Shown here one piece after another: positions 45,054 to 53,537 of a stretch of 64,000 bases of DNA (position 1 is the stretch's first letter; each line of letters starts with the position of its first letter). This DNA comes from Acidobacteriota bacterium (GTDB lineage: Bacteria > Acidobacteriota > Terriglobia > Acidiferrales > UBA7541), in assembly GCA_013289585.1 (NCBI GenBank), contig JABCZR010000004.1, forward strand, positions 172,435 to 236,434, given 5' to 3'. The notes below the pieces were generated by a model. The model worked only from the letters and a program-made list of their open reading frames with translations, was not told the origin of the DNA and searched no databases. Position numbers and translations under genes: made by a program.

Positions 45054-47225
45054 CTACTCGGCGGTTATTTTCCCCCGCAGCACCGTCACCGATGCTTTCG
45101 GAAGCGTAAACGTTCCTTCGTTTTTCGCATTAATTTTTGATGTCATCGGCGGACCATCTGGGTCGGCGTGGCTCTTCGGCCCTTCGGGATGCCACACGTA
45201 CTGTTCCTCGCCAAATGTCACCATGCTCACCGGCCCGCTGAAGTGCGCTTTAGACTTGCCGTTCGAATCGCCGAACTCAATTTTCAGCGCGTGCGCGTTC
45301 GAGGGATCTTTGTTGATCAACATCAGCGACCACTCGCCACCCGGCCGCTTCACTGCGTACGCCGTGATCAGCGTGTGCCCCGCATCATCCTTCACGTCCG
45401 CTTCCGCCGGGAACAGTTCATGCATTCCCGCGCCGTGTTTCACCCACTCCAGGTTGATCATCTGGCTCGCGAAATATTGCGAAGTGTGCTGCGAGATTTC
45501 CAGTTTCTCATTCGCCACGAAATTTCCGTACGTGCTGAACCCGTGGCAGCCGGACCGCAGCGGCTCCGGCTGAATCGGCGAGTGGTAGTACGCCGCGCCG
45601 CCATTCGAAAGAAACGCACCCACGCTGTCGGCCAGCCACAACGCCGCGAAATTCTCCGTCATCGGCGACGTCAGCGCCCACGAGACATTGCTCTCCGTGT
45701 TGATCAGCGGAACATTTTCCGGCACGCCGTCATCCCGCCACATCTGCAGGATGTGCTTCACCAAATCCGCCTCGCGATACAAATCGCTCCAATTAATCTC
45801 GCACGGTTCGAATGGATAGTGTTCGAACGAAACGAAGGCCAGGTCCCGCATCCGCCCGCGTTCCCTCAAGTAATCCACGAACCGTCCCAGCCACGATGTC
45901 TTGCCCCGTGCGTCCGGCCACACTTTGATGTCTTCATTCACTCCTTCAAACACCGGCCCGCCAAGCTTCAGTTTGGGGTCCACCCGATGCAACGCCGTCG
46001 CCCACTGCAGATACAGCGCGCCGTAATCCTCCGGCGAAGTCTTCTTTCCGTCCGGCTCTTCACCGATTTCCACATACGAAATCGGATAGCCGCGCAACTC
46101 GATGTACGCGACCTCCGCCGCCGAATCCTCCGGCGTCCCATAAATCAGTGAAACTGGAATCATCGCCGGAAGCTTGTTCGTAATTCCGCTGGTAAAAAAC
46201 AGATCGAAACCCGTCTGCACTCTGCCGGGCTCGATGTCCGCCGCCGTATGCCAGGGATCCGTCGAGGACACCGTCGTCGCGGTCTGGTTCTGCCCAGGCG
46301 CATGTGTGATCGCGTCGATGAATTCGCCGCTAACCGTAAAATTTCCCGCATAAACTTCATTCACTGCATAGCCGGCGCAGTTTCTCGGATCATCGCTTCC
46401 GTGTGCGTCGCAAGTATTCGACGATTCCGTCATCCAGATTCGAACGAAGCGCGTCTTGACGGGCGAGTCCGACAATTTCAATGCGGCCATCCCGCCTTTT
46501 CCGTCCTTCTCTTCGCCGTCAGGGAACATCGTCCACGTCCCCGCTGTCGGTTTGCTGAATGCATCCTCGCCAACCCAATACTCCACCACATATTTGCGCG
46601 CGAACGGATTTGCCCACGCGATTCGAATCGCATCAATATACTGCGGCGTACCGAAATCAATTACAATCCACTGCGGGTTGCGTGCATCCTCCTCGCCCGT
46701 AAATTGTTTCGTCAAATACGGATTGCTCTTCCAGTACGTCGCCGCATCCCCATCCGTCAGCCGCGAATATTTCCCCTGTGACGCGTCGCTTCGCGTGTTT
46801 CCACGATGCGGCAATGCATATCCGTATGAGTTCCGCAGAAGCTCCTTCGGCTCCGCGCTCCCGGTGAAGTACCCGCTCTGGTGCGGCGCATCGCTCCACG
46901 TCCCGTTAGAATTCCAATGCCACGCCGCAATCGTCAACTCCGTATTCTGCCGGTAAGTGATCGGTCCCCATCCCGCAGAAAGCGATTCCTTCAAAATCGC
47001 TTCACTGTAAACCCGATCGATTTGACTGGCCGGTAGAATGTCCATCGAACTCCCCAGCGCCTGATCCGGATCGAACTTCGTTGCGTGTGCTGGCGTCGCA
47101 TCCACGCGCACAGTCTGGGCCCCCATGCTGCTAACGAAAAAAAGCGCACCCGCCAAAACCACGAATATCCAGAATGTTCCTTTTTGCCGGCGGGCGGGCT
47201 TGAAGAGGAAAGACTCGATGGGCAT
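45054..47225 (-). CDS. Secreted discoidin-domain protein, putative glycoside hydrolase
   Basis: 723 aa from the ATG at 47225; an ATG at 47276 would extend it by 17 residues. A hydrophobic leader (WIFVVLAGALFFVSSMGA) precedes an F5/8 type C-like region (KYSRLTDGDAATYWKSNPYL, WIVIDFGTPQYIDAIRIAW) and then a barrel-like region with YVEIGEEPDG and LINTESNVSW, matching the spacing of acid/base and nucleophile Glu in clan GH-A enzymes (GH39/GH79-like). A C-terminal beta domain follows. The catalytic assignment is inferred from these two motifs. Likely acts on an extracellular polysaccharide. Confidence 0.75.
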   Translation of the reverse strand: MPIESFLFKPARRQKGTFWIFVVLAGALFFVSSMGAQTVRVDATPAHATKFDPDQALGSSMDILPASQIDRVYSEAILKESLSAGWGPITYRQNTELTIAAWHWNSNGTWSDAPHQSGYFTGSAEPKELLRNSYGYALPHRGNTRSDASQGKYSRLTDGDAATYWKSNPYLTKQFTGEEDARNPQWIVIDFGTPQYIDAIRIAWANPFARKYVVEYWVGEDAFSKPTAGTWTMFPDGEEKDGKGGMAALKLSDSPVKTRFVRIWMTESSNTCDAHGSDDPRNCAGYAVNEVYAGNFTVSGEFIDAITHAPGQNQTATTVSSTDPWHTAADIEPGRVQTGFDLFFTSGITNKLPAMIPVSLIYGTPEDSAAEVAYIELRGYPISYVEIGEEPDGKKTSPEDYGALYLQWATALHRVDPKLKLGGPVFEGVNEDIKVWPDARGKTSWLGRFVDYLRERGRMRDLAFVSFEHYPFEPCEINWSDLYREADLVKHILQMWRDDGVPENVPLINTESNVSWALTSPMTENFAALWLADSVGAFLSNGGAAYYHSPIQPEPLRSGCHGFSTYGNFVANEKLEISQHTSQYFASQMINLEWVKHGAGMHELFPAEADVKDDAGHTLITAYAVKRPGGEWSLMLINKDPSNAHALKIEFGDSNGKSKAHFSGPVSMVTFGEEQYVWHPEGPKSHADPDGPPMTSKINAKNEGTFTLPKASVTVLRGKITAE

Positions 47226-47452
47226 GACGGCGATGCCTCCTCTGCGGGTGGGAATGTGCAGGCACGGTGCCCGCAATTACTCTTGGGCGCGCGTATTATA
47301 TCGTTTTAATAGCGCAATTTGTCGCGATTCCGTGCGTGTCCTTGTGCGCATGCAGGGGCGCAGGACTTTTGCCTGGCGCATTCCTTCTGGCACCGTCTTT
47401 CGCTTCCTGCTAACGTTTTCACTGTTTTCATTCGCTGCCCCAAGGAGAAATC

Positions 47453-47860
47453 ATGTCCACCTTCGGCCTGACCGAATACCGCGACGCCTCCCCGCAAGTC
47501 CGCGCCATCTACGACGACATTATGGCCACGCGCAAGACCGACTGGATTAATAATTTCTGGAAGGCCATCGCCCACGATCCCGCCCTCCTTCAGCGCACCT
47601 GGGACAGCATCAAGCAAGTCATGGCGCCCGGCGCTCTCGATCCGCTCACCAAGGAATTGATCTACGTTGCCGTCAGCGTCACCAACAATTGCCATTACTG
47701 CATCGCCTCACACACTGCTTCCGCCTTCGGCAAGGGCATGACCGATGCGATGTTCAAGGAACTCCAGGCCGTCATCGGCATGGCCAACGAAACCAACAAG
47801 CTGGTCACCGGATATCAGGTCGAAATCGACCAAAGATTCCAGCCTCCACTCTCTCGTTAA
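47453..47860 (+). CDS. Carboxymuconolactone decarboxylase/AhpD-like protein
   Basis: 135 aa with AGGAGAA placed about six bases before the ATG. The AhpD-like core LTKELIYVAVSVTNNCHYCIASHTASAFGKGMT has the redox pair CHYC and downstream His, pointing to a peroxidase or thiol-disulfide role rather than decarboxylation. It stands alone, divergent from the glycosidase-like gene. Confidence 0.9.
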   Translation: MSTFGLTEYRDASPQVRAIYDDIMATRKTDWINNFWKAIAHDPALLQRTWDSIKQVMAPGALDPLTKELIYVAVSVTNNCHYCIASHTASAFGKGMTDAMFKELQAVIGMANETNKLVTGYQVEIDQRFQPPLSR

Positions 47861-48024
47861 TTATTTTCCCGTCCCTTCGCCCTGTCCTTTAGGCCAGTGT
47901 TTCCACTGTAGTACGCGCGTACTATGGCTGGCTCTCTCCACCGAAGCACACCATATAGATGTTCGCGGGGATCTCTGTCTGTACTGTGCGAACAACAAAA
48001 TCTTGCTTCGCGAGTGAGCACCCC

Positions 48025-50262
48025 ATGGCACCCATCGCCAAAGAAAACGAAATCCAGTCTCACGCCTCGGAAACCACGTCGCGTCCTTCTGCCACTGTCT
48101 CCGCTCCGGCCGATAACGCCAATAAGCCGCAGCCCGTCGCTTTGGAAGTCCCGGTCAGCGTGAACGGCGCTCGCACCGTCGAGGGTAGCGACAAGCGCGA
48201 ACCCTTCTCCGAATCCACCAAAACCGTCCTCATCTTTGGTAGCGGCGCGGTGATTCGCCTCTCCTCTTCCGTCTCTCCTGGCCAACTGCTCTTCCTCACC
48301 AACGAAAAAACTAAAAAGGAAGTTGTCTGCCAGGTCGTCAAGTCAAAGAATTACAGAAATGTCAGCGGTTACGTGGAGCTGGAATTTACCGAATCCGTGG
48401 TCGGTTTCTGGGGCATGCGTTTCCCCGGGGATCGTATCGGCTCGGGGCCTCAGGCTGTCGCGAACACACCCGCGGCGGTCGGCTCTCCTGTGGCAAGCGT
48501 TACGCCCGTCGCGCCGCGTCCGCTTACGCCGCCCGCACTTGCGCCCAAGCTCGAACCTCTCCCGGCAAGTTTCGCTCCCAAGATCCCGACACAGAGACCC
48601 GTCGTTCCTCCGCTTGCTCCAGTGAGCGCCGTTCCCCCAGCGCCGAAACCGGAAGTGCCAGTTGCGCCTGTGCCCGCCACGCCGGCTTCTCTCATGCCAG
48701 ATCTCGCAGTGAGTGCTCCGCCCGTCAAGCCTGTTGCCCCAATCTCTTCTACCTTTGATCTGCCGCGTACGCCGGACGCGAGAGCATCTATTTTTTCCGC
48801 GCCTCCGCAAACTCCGGTAACTCCCGCGGCCTTGGAAGTGGCTGGTTTGTCTTCCGTTCCCGAAGTAGGCCCCGTCACGCCGCCGGTTCCTCTCGCTCCG
48901 CCACCTTCAAGCCCAAGCGATCAGGAGACCGCAGCTCTGAAACAGCAGGCCGCGCGTTTGCAAGAACAACTATCCAGCATGCTTTTCACGGAATCGCCCG
49001 CCGCCAAGCCGGTGGTGGCTCCTCCCGCTCCCTTGGCGATCCCCAGCGCTCAGCAAGCTGACGTCGCGGCAAAGATCCTGGAATTCGCAAAACCTGAACC
49101 CGCGCCGCCTGCGCGCACCGCAGAGCCGCCTAAAGTCGCGCCCCTTCCCTCAAAATCCATGCTCGATGACGAAGAATTGAAAATTCCTTCCTGGCTCGAG
49201 CCGCTCGCGCGCAATGCTGCTGCACCCGTTTCGACTCAGGAGCTTGTCGAAAGAGAAAAATCGAAACGTCTCGCGGAGCAATCCGCTGTCGAAGAGATCG
49301 TCGTGGCTCCAGCCATCGTTGAGGAAGAAGAGCACGTTCCCGAATTGCAGGTGCCCAACTTTGGCAGTGATCTCAGGATCGACGCGACCGACAGCATCGC
49401 AGCGGCAGGTTCAGCGAAGTCAGGCAAAGGCTTCCTCTTCACAGCCATCGCCGCCGGCCTCCTGATTCTCGCCGGTGCAGGTTATTGGTATTTCCACCAG
49501 CAGGCCGCCGGCGTTCCCGCAGCCACGGTAATCAAACCGGTGCCCCCGATTTCCGCGCCTGCCGAGACGTCCCAGGCCAAGGGCAGCGCGGCACTACAGA
49601 ACATTCCTTCGGCGCAAACCCCTTCGGCCGCGCAGGGCAATTTGCCTCCGCAAGCCGGCTCGAACTCCGCGGGAGTCGCGCCCACAGGCGCAGCTTATGC
49701 CCCTGTGAACAGCAGGGAAGTGATCCCCAATCCGGCAAAGAGCGGTTCGCCCCTGGACGTCTCCGCATCTGCTCAGCCTCTGGCAACTCAACCCAAAAAG
49801 TCTTCGCTGGGTGAGGTCCGCCTGGCAACTCCAAAGGTAACCCGGCGCGGTAACCTGCAAGACAATGGAGAAGCCGATGCTGGACTTGCCATGAGCGGCG
49901 ACGAATCAGATTCCAATAGCGCTGCTCTCGGGACCGGACTGTCCGTCAACGGTAAGCAGCCCGCCGCTCCCGCAGCACCCCTTCCGGTCGGTGGAGATGT
50001 GAAGCCAGCCAAACTGCTTACTCGCGTCCCCCCCGTCTATCCTACTCTTGCCAGAAATCAGCACGTTTCCGGCGACGTGCTCATCGACGCGCTGATCGAT
50101 CCCGCTGGCCATGTCACCACCATGAAAATTATTTCCGGGCCGACTTTGCTCCATCAGGCCGCTATGGATGCCTTGCGCCAGTGGAAGTACCAGCCGGCAA
50201 CCTTGGATGACAAGCCTGTGCAGATGCATCTGACCGTAACCGTCCAGTTCCGCTTACAATAA
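48025..50262 (+). CDS. PilZ-like / Pro-Ala-rich / TonB C-terminal fusion protein
   Basis: 745 aa from the ATG at 48025; the open frame runs back to 47959. Residues about 45-130 are a PilZ-like domain (GAVIRLSSSVSPGQLLFLTNEKTKKEVVCQVV). A long Pro/Ala/Val-rich stretch follows (130-480), then a membrane helix (GFLFTAIAAGLLILAGAGYWYF about 490-511), another disordered region, and a TonB C-terminal domain (PPVYPTLARNQHVSGDVLIDALIDPAGHVTTMKIISG). Topology is cytoplasmic PilZ, one TM, periplasmic TonB. It could energise outer-membrane receptors under c-di-GMP influence, though the RxxxR c-di-GMP motif is not obvious. Confidence 0.85.
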   Translation: MAPIAKENEIQSHASETTSRPSATVSAPADNANKPQPVALEVPVSVNGARTVEGSDKREPFSESTKTVLIFGSGAVIRLSSSVSPGQLLFLTNEKTKKEVVCQVVKSKNYRNVSGYVELEFTESVVGFWGMRFPGDRIGSGPQAVANTPAAVGSPVASVTPVAPRPLTPPALAPKLEPLPASFAPKIPTQRPVVPPLAPVSAVPPAPKPEVPVAPVPATPASLMPDLAVSAPPVKPVAPISSTFDLPRTPDARASIFSAPPQTPVTPAALEVAGLSSVPEVGPVTPPVPLAPPPSSPSDQETAALKQQAARLQEQLSSMLFTESPAAKPVVAPPAPLAIPSAQQADVAAKILEFAKPEPAPPARTAEPPKVAPLPSKSMLDDEELKIPSWLEPLARNAAAPVSTQELVEREKSKRLAEQSAVEEIVVAPAIVEEEEHVPELQVPNFGSDLRIDATDSIAAAGSAKSGKGFLFTAIAAGLLILAGAGYWYFHQQAAGVPAATVIKPVPPISAPAETSQAKGSAALQNIPSAQTPSAAQGNLPPQAGSNSAGVAPTGAAYAPVNSREVIPNPAKSGSPLDVSASAQPLATQPKKSSLGEVRLATPKVTRRGNLQDNGEADAGLAMSGDESDSNSAALGTGLSVNGKQPAAPAAPLPVGGDVKPAKLLTRVPPVYPTLARNQHVSGDVLIDALIDPAGHVTTMKIISGPTLLHQAAMDALRQWKYQPATLDDKPVQMHLTVTVQFRLQ

Positions 50263-50629
50263 TTTTTCATCACCAACTTAAGCCAAAGAGCTATGTCACA
50301 CGCCGGTAGATTCGGTGTTCCCACATCCCTGTAACCACGCCGTCCCTTGCAGCAGGCCGGAGAGGTTCGTATACTGGCGCCCCGGCCAAATGGCAGGTCT
50401 GGCGGTAGGGTAGACCGCTGAAATTCACCTTCCTTGGCTCGACAAATCAAAGGCTGATAGAGCCGAAGAACCCGGGAGAGATTCCTCACCTTTGTTCGCG
50501 CCGAAGGCCGTTGAGGTTCGGTCGGATAGAGATTGCATCGTTCGTGAACATCGCCTGCGCTGAGGAGCCTGTTCTGGTTCCTTTCAAATGCGCGGGCATA
50601 TCGCAGTACGCTTCCAAGGAGAGTTTCGC
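50263..50629. other. Intergenic region before glutamate dehydrogenase gene
   Basis: 367 bases without a credible gene. The end has AAGGAGA upstream of the ATG at 50630. I see no strong hairpin, terminator or known regulatory RNA. Confidence 0.4.
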
Positions 50630-51901
50630 ATGTCGCCAGCGCCTGTACCGGAAGAGATGAATGTCTACCAGAACGCCGAAGCGCGTTTTGAAGTTGCTGC
50701 GAACAAACTGGGCCTCGAGCAAGGCCTCTATCGTTACCTGAAATATCCGAGCAAAGAGATCACCCTGTACATCCCCATTGGGATGGACAATGGCACTCTG
50801 GAAGTTTTCAAAGGCTATCGCGTGCTTCATTCTACTGTCCGAGGACCCGGCAAGGGCGGAATCCGCTTTGCGCCCGACGTTTCGCTGGACGAAGTGCGTG
50901 CGCTGGCTACCTGGATGACCTGGAAATGCGCTGTGGTAAATATTCCGTTTGGCGGCGCCAAGGGTGGCGTGATTTGCGACCCCCGCAAAATGTCTCGCGG
51001 AGAACTTGAGCGGCTCACACGCCGCTACACCGCGGAGCTGGCGGATTGGCTCGGGCCGGAGCGCGACGTCCCCGCTCCGGACGTAGGCACCAACGAACAA
51101 ACCATGGCTTGGGTGATGGACACTTATTCCATGCATGTCGGTGAAGCAACAACCGCGGTTGTCACAGGCAAGCCCATCGAGCTTGGTGGCTCCGCCGGCC
51201 GCCGCGAAGCCACCGGGCGCGGCGTCATGATCTGTTGCAACAAGGCGCTCGCAAAATTAGGAGTGCGGAAAGAAGGCTGCCGTGTGGTGGTTCAGGGATT
51301 CGGCAACGTGGGTTCCCTGGCCGCTGAGCTGATGCAGAAAGCCGGCTACAAAATCGTTGGGCTCGCCGACATCGGCGGCGGACTCTATAACGAGAACGGT
51401 TTCGATGTCCCCAAAGTGATCGACTGGGTCTACACACAGAAAAAGCCGCTGCAGGATTTCCCCGGGGGCGGAGCAAAGATGACCGCGCGAGATGTGCTTT
51501 TCCAACCTTGCGAAGTCGCCATCCCTGCGGCCATCGAAAACCAGATTACCGAGACGAATGCCAAGCAGGTTCAGGCCAAGGTTCTCTGCGAAGGCGCCAA
51601 CGGTCCGACGACCTGGCAGGCTGACGCCATCATCGATGCCAAGGGCATTTTTACTGTGCCCGACATTCTCTGCAATGCCGGCGGCGTTACCGTCAGTTAT
51701 TTCGAGTGGGTGCAGGACCGCCAGGGCTTTTTCTGGCGTGAGAGCGAAGTCAATGAGCGCTTGCTCGACTATATGGAAAACGCTTTTGATGAAGTCGTGC
51801 GTTTCGCGGAAATGCACAAGGTCAACAACCGTATTGCCGCTTACATGCTGGCCATCGACCGCGTCGCCAAGGCCCTCAAGCTTCGTGGCATTTATGCCTA
51901 G
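50630..51901 (+). CDS. gdhA: Glu/Leu/Phe/Val dehydrogenase (glutamate dehydrogenase)
   Basis: 423 aa from the ATG at 50630, which has AAGGAGA eight bases upstream; an ATG at 50588 lacks one. GDH marks: [13 protein letters not shown], catalytic Lys region [37 protein letters not shown], and the Rossmann motif [16 protein letters not shown]. It interconverts 2-oxoglutarate and glutamate. The NAD/NADP preference is not visible. It links to the nitrogen genes at 34-38.7 kb in function, not in operon. Confidence 0.94.
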   Translation: MSPAPVPEEMNVYQNAEARFEVAANKLGLEQGLYRYLKYPSKEITLYIPIGMDNGTLEVFKGYRVLHSTVRGPGKGGIRFAPDVSLDEVRALATWMTWKCAVVNIPFGGAKGGVICDPRKMSRGELERLTRRYTAELADWLGPERDVPAPDVGTNEQTMAWVMDTYSMHVGEATTAVVTGKPIELGGSAGRREATGRGVMICCNKALAKLGVRKEGCRVVVQGFGNVGSLAAELMQKAGYKIVGLADIGGGLYNENGFDVPKVIDWVYTQKKPLQDFPGGGAKMTARDVLFQPCEVAIPAAIENQITETNAKQVQAKVLCEGANGPTTWQADAIIDAKGIFTVPDILCNAGGVTVSYFEWVQDRQGFFWRESEVNERLLDYMENAFDEVVRFAEMHKVNNRIAAYMLAIDRVAKALKLRGIYA

Positions 51902-52058
51902 CTTCTGAGGCCAACTTGTATTAATTTCTTTACCTCTCTTGCCGCCTACTGGGGAGGGCTGGCTTGAGTCATTCCGTAACTCCGCGCCGGAATGTGGTTG
52001 TATCCTTGCACCTTGAACGGCCCGGAACAGACAGTCCGCGCCAGGAAGGAGCACCACC

Positions 52059-52868
52059 GTGACTCCGGAACCCCTCTTGCCAGGCCACGCCAAGAGTGAG
52101 CTGCAGCACCGTCGCGACGTTTGTATCGCCGGTCGCTGGATGTACGAACGCGGACACATCGTCGCATGCGAGGGCAACATCTCCGTGCGCCTCGACGATG
52201 GCTGCATCCTGACAACTCCCACCTGCATGAATAAAGGCGCGCTTGCTCCCGAGGATCTCGTCGTCACCGATCTCGATGGCCGCCAGCTTTCTGGCCATCG
52301 CAAGTATTCCTCCGAATTGGCCATTCATCTTTTGTTTTATCGTATGCGGCCTGACGTCAACGCCATTTGCCACGCTCATCCCCCCACTGCCACGGGCTTT
52401 GCCGTCTCCGGACGCGCGTTGAATCGCGCGCTCCTTCCCGAGGTCATCGTGGGGCTCGGGCAGATTCCCCTGGTGCAATATGCGACCCCGGGGACGCCGG
52501 AATTGAGCGCCGCCATCGAACCGTTTGTCCCCCACTACGATGCCATGTTGCTCGCAAATCACGGGGCCGTCACTTGCGGGCCGGACCTCCTCACCGCCTT
52601 CTTTCGAATGGAGACCATCGAGCACAGCGCGAAAATTACCCTGGCCGCCGAAATGGCCGGCGAACCCATGCTGCTTTCCAGCCGCGAAGTCGCCAAACTC
52701 ATGGCTGCGCGCCCTCGCTATTTCGTTGCGCCACCGCCCGGCGGCGGCGCCGAATTGCCCATTACCTGCGACTCGGGAGATACCGCCGGCGATGACGTCA
52801 CGCTCACGCGCAGCGAGCTCGACGCCCTGATTGACGAAGCCATCCGCAAGGATCGCAGCCGTCGCTAG
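52059..52868 (+). CDS. Class II aldolase/adducin family protein
   Basis: 269 aa from a GTG at 52059 with AGGAAGGAG before it. Zn-binding His pair in ICHAHPPTATGFA (HAH) and the third His in LANHGAVTCGPDLLTAF are as in FucA/AraD aldolases; the N-terminal ACEGNISVRLDDG is the usual glycine-rich loop. It probably cleaves or epimerises a sugar phosphate. No kinase or isomerase neighbour helps name the sugar. Confidence 0.92.
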   Translation: MTPEPLLPGHAKSELQHRRDVCIAGRWMYERGHIVACEGNISVRLDDGCILTTPTCMNKGALAPEDLVVTDLDGRQLSGHRKYSSELAIHLLFYRMRPDVNAICHAHPPTATGFAVSGRALNRALLPEVIVGLGQIPLVQYATPGTPELSAAIEPFVPHYDAMLLANHGAVTCGPDLLTAFFRMETIEHSAKITLAAEMAGEPMLLSSREVAKLMAARPRYFVAPPPGGGAELPITCDSGDTAGDDVTLTRSELDALIDEAIRKDRSRR

Positions 52869-53028
52869 CCGGATTGTTGGCAACAACTTAACCTGCACAT
52901 GGGTTCCAAGTTGCGCCGCCAAACTTGCCAGCTCTTTCAATGTAGGGCTCGCCTTCCGAGGCAAGCCGCTCTTCAGTCTGTCGAAAACCATGACTTGGAG
53001 TATTCTTCCCGCAGAAAGGAGATTCCCC

Positions 53029-53502
53029 GTGCAACCCAGAATTCAGTATCTGAAATTCGCTCCCGAAGCGCTGAAAGCCATGTATGACCTGGAAAAATAT
53101 CTGGCCACCTGTGGCCTCGAACATAAGTTGCTTTACTTGTTGAAGCTGCGCGCCTCGCAAATCAACGGCTGCGCCTTCTGTATCGATATGCATTCGAAAG
53201 ACGCCCGCGCTCTCGGAGAGTCCGAGCAAAGGTTGTATGCGCTGGACGCCTGGCGCGAAACGCCCTTTTACACCGACAAGGAACGCGCCGCGCTGGCTTG
53301 GGTCGAGGCCGTGACTCTCGTTTCAGAATCCCACGTCCCCGATGATCTGTACGATGAAGTGAAAAAACATTTCGGAGAAAAGGAGATCGTGGACCTCACC
53401 GTTCTCGCTACTACCATCAATATGTGGAATCGGCTGGCCATCTCCATGCGCGCCGTTCCCGGCCACTACCAGCCCGCGCGTTCCTCAACTGCCGCTTCCT
53501 GA
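53029..53502 (+). CDS. AhpD-like alkylhydroperoxidase family protein
   Basis: 157 aa from the GTG at 53029, which has GAAAGGAG upstream; the open frame runs back into the aldolase gene at 52831. Core LRASQINGCAFCIDMHSKDARALGESEQRLYALDAWRE carries the CAFC redox pair and His typical of the AhpD/CMD family. It is 160 bases after the aldolase on the same strand and convergent with the histidine kinase gene. Confidence 0.92.
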   Translation: MQPRIQYLKFAPEALKAMYDLEKYLATCGLEHKLLYLLKLRASQINGCAFCIDMHSKDARALGESEQRLYALDAWRETPFYTDKERAALAWVEAVTLVSESHVPDDLYDEVKKHFGEKEIVDLTVLATTINMWNRLAISMRAVPGHYQPARSSTAAS

Positions 53503-53537
53503 AAACCGCGTTCGAACGCCTGAAAATGCGCCGGGCG

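Noticed and set aside
45168..46151. 327-codon + frame opposite the discoidin protein
   Set aside because: Arg-rich shadow of a high-GC gene.
51257..52324. 355-codon minus frame across GDH and aldolase genes
   Set aside because: Overlaps two well-supported + strand genes and has no recognisable domain.
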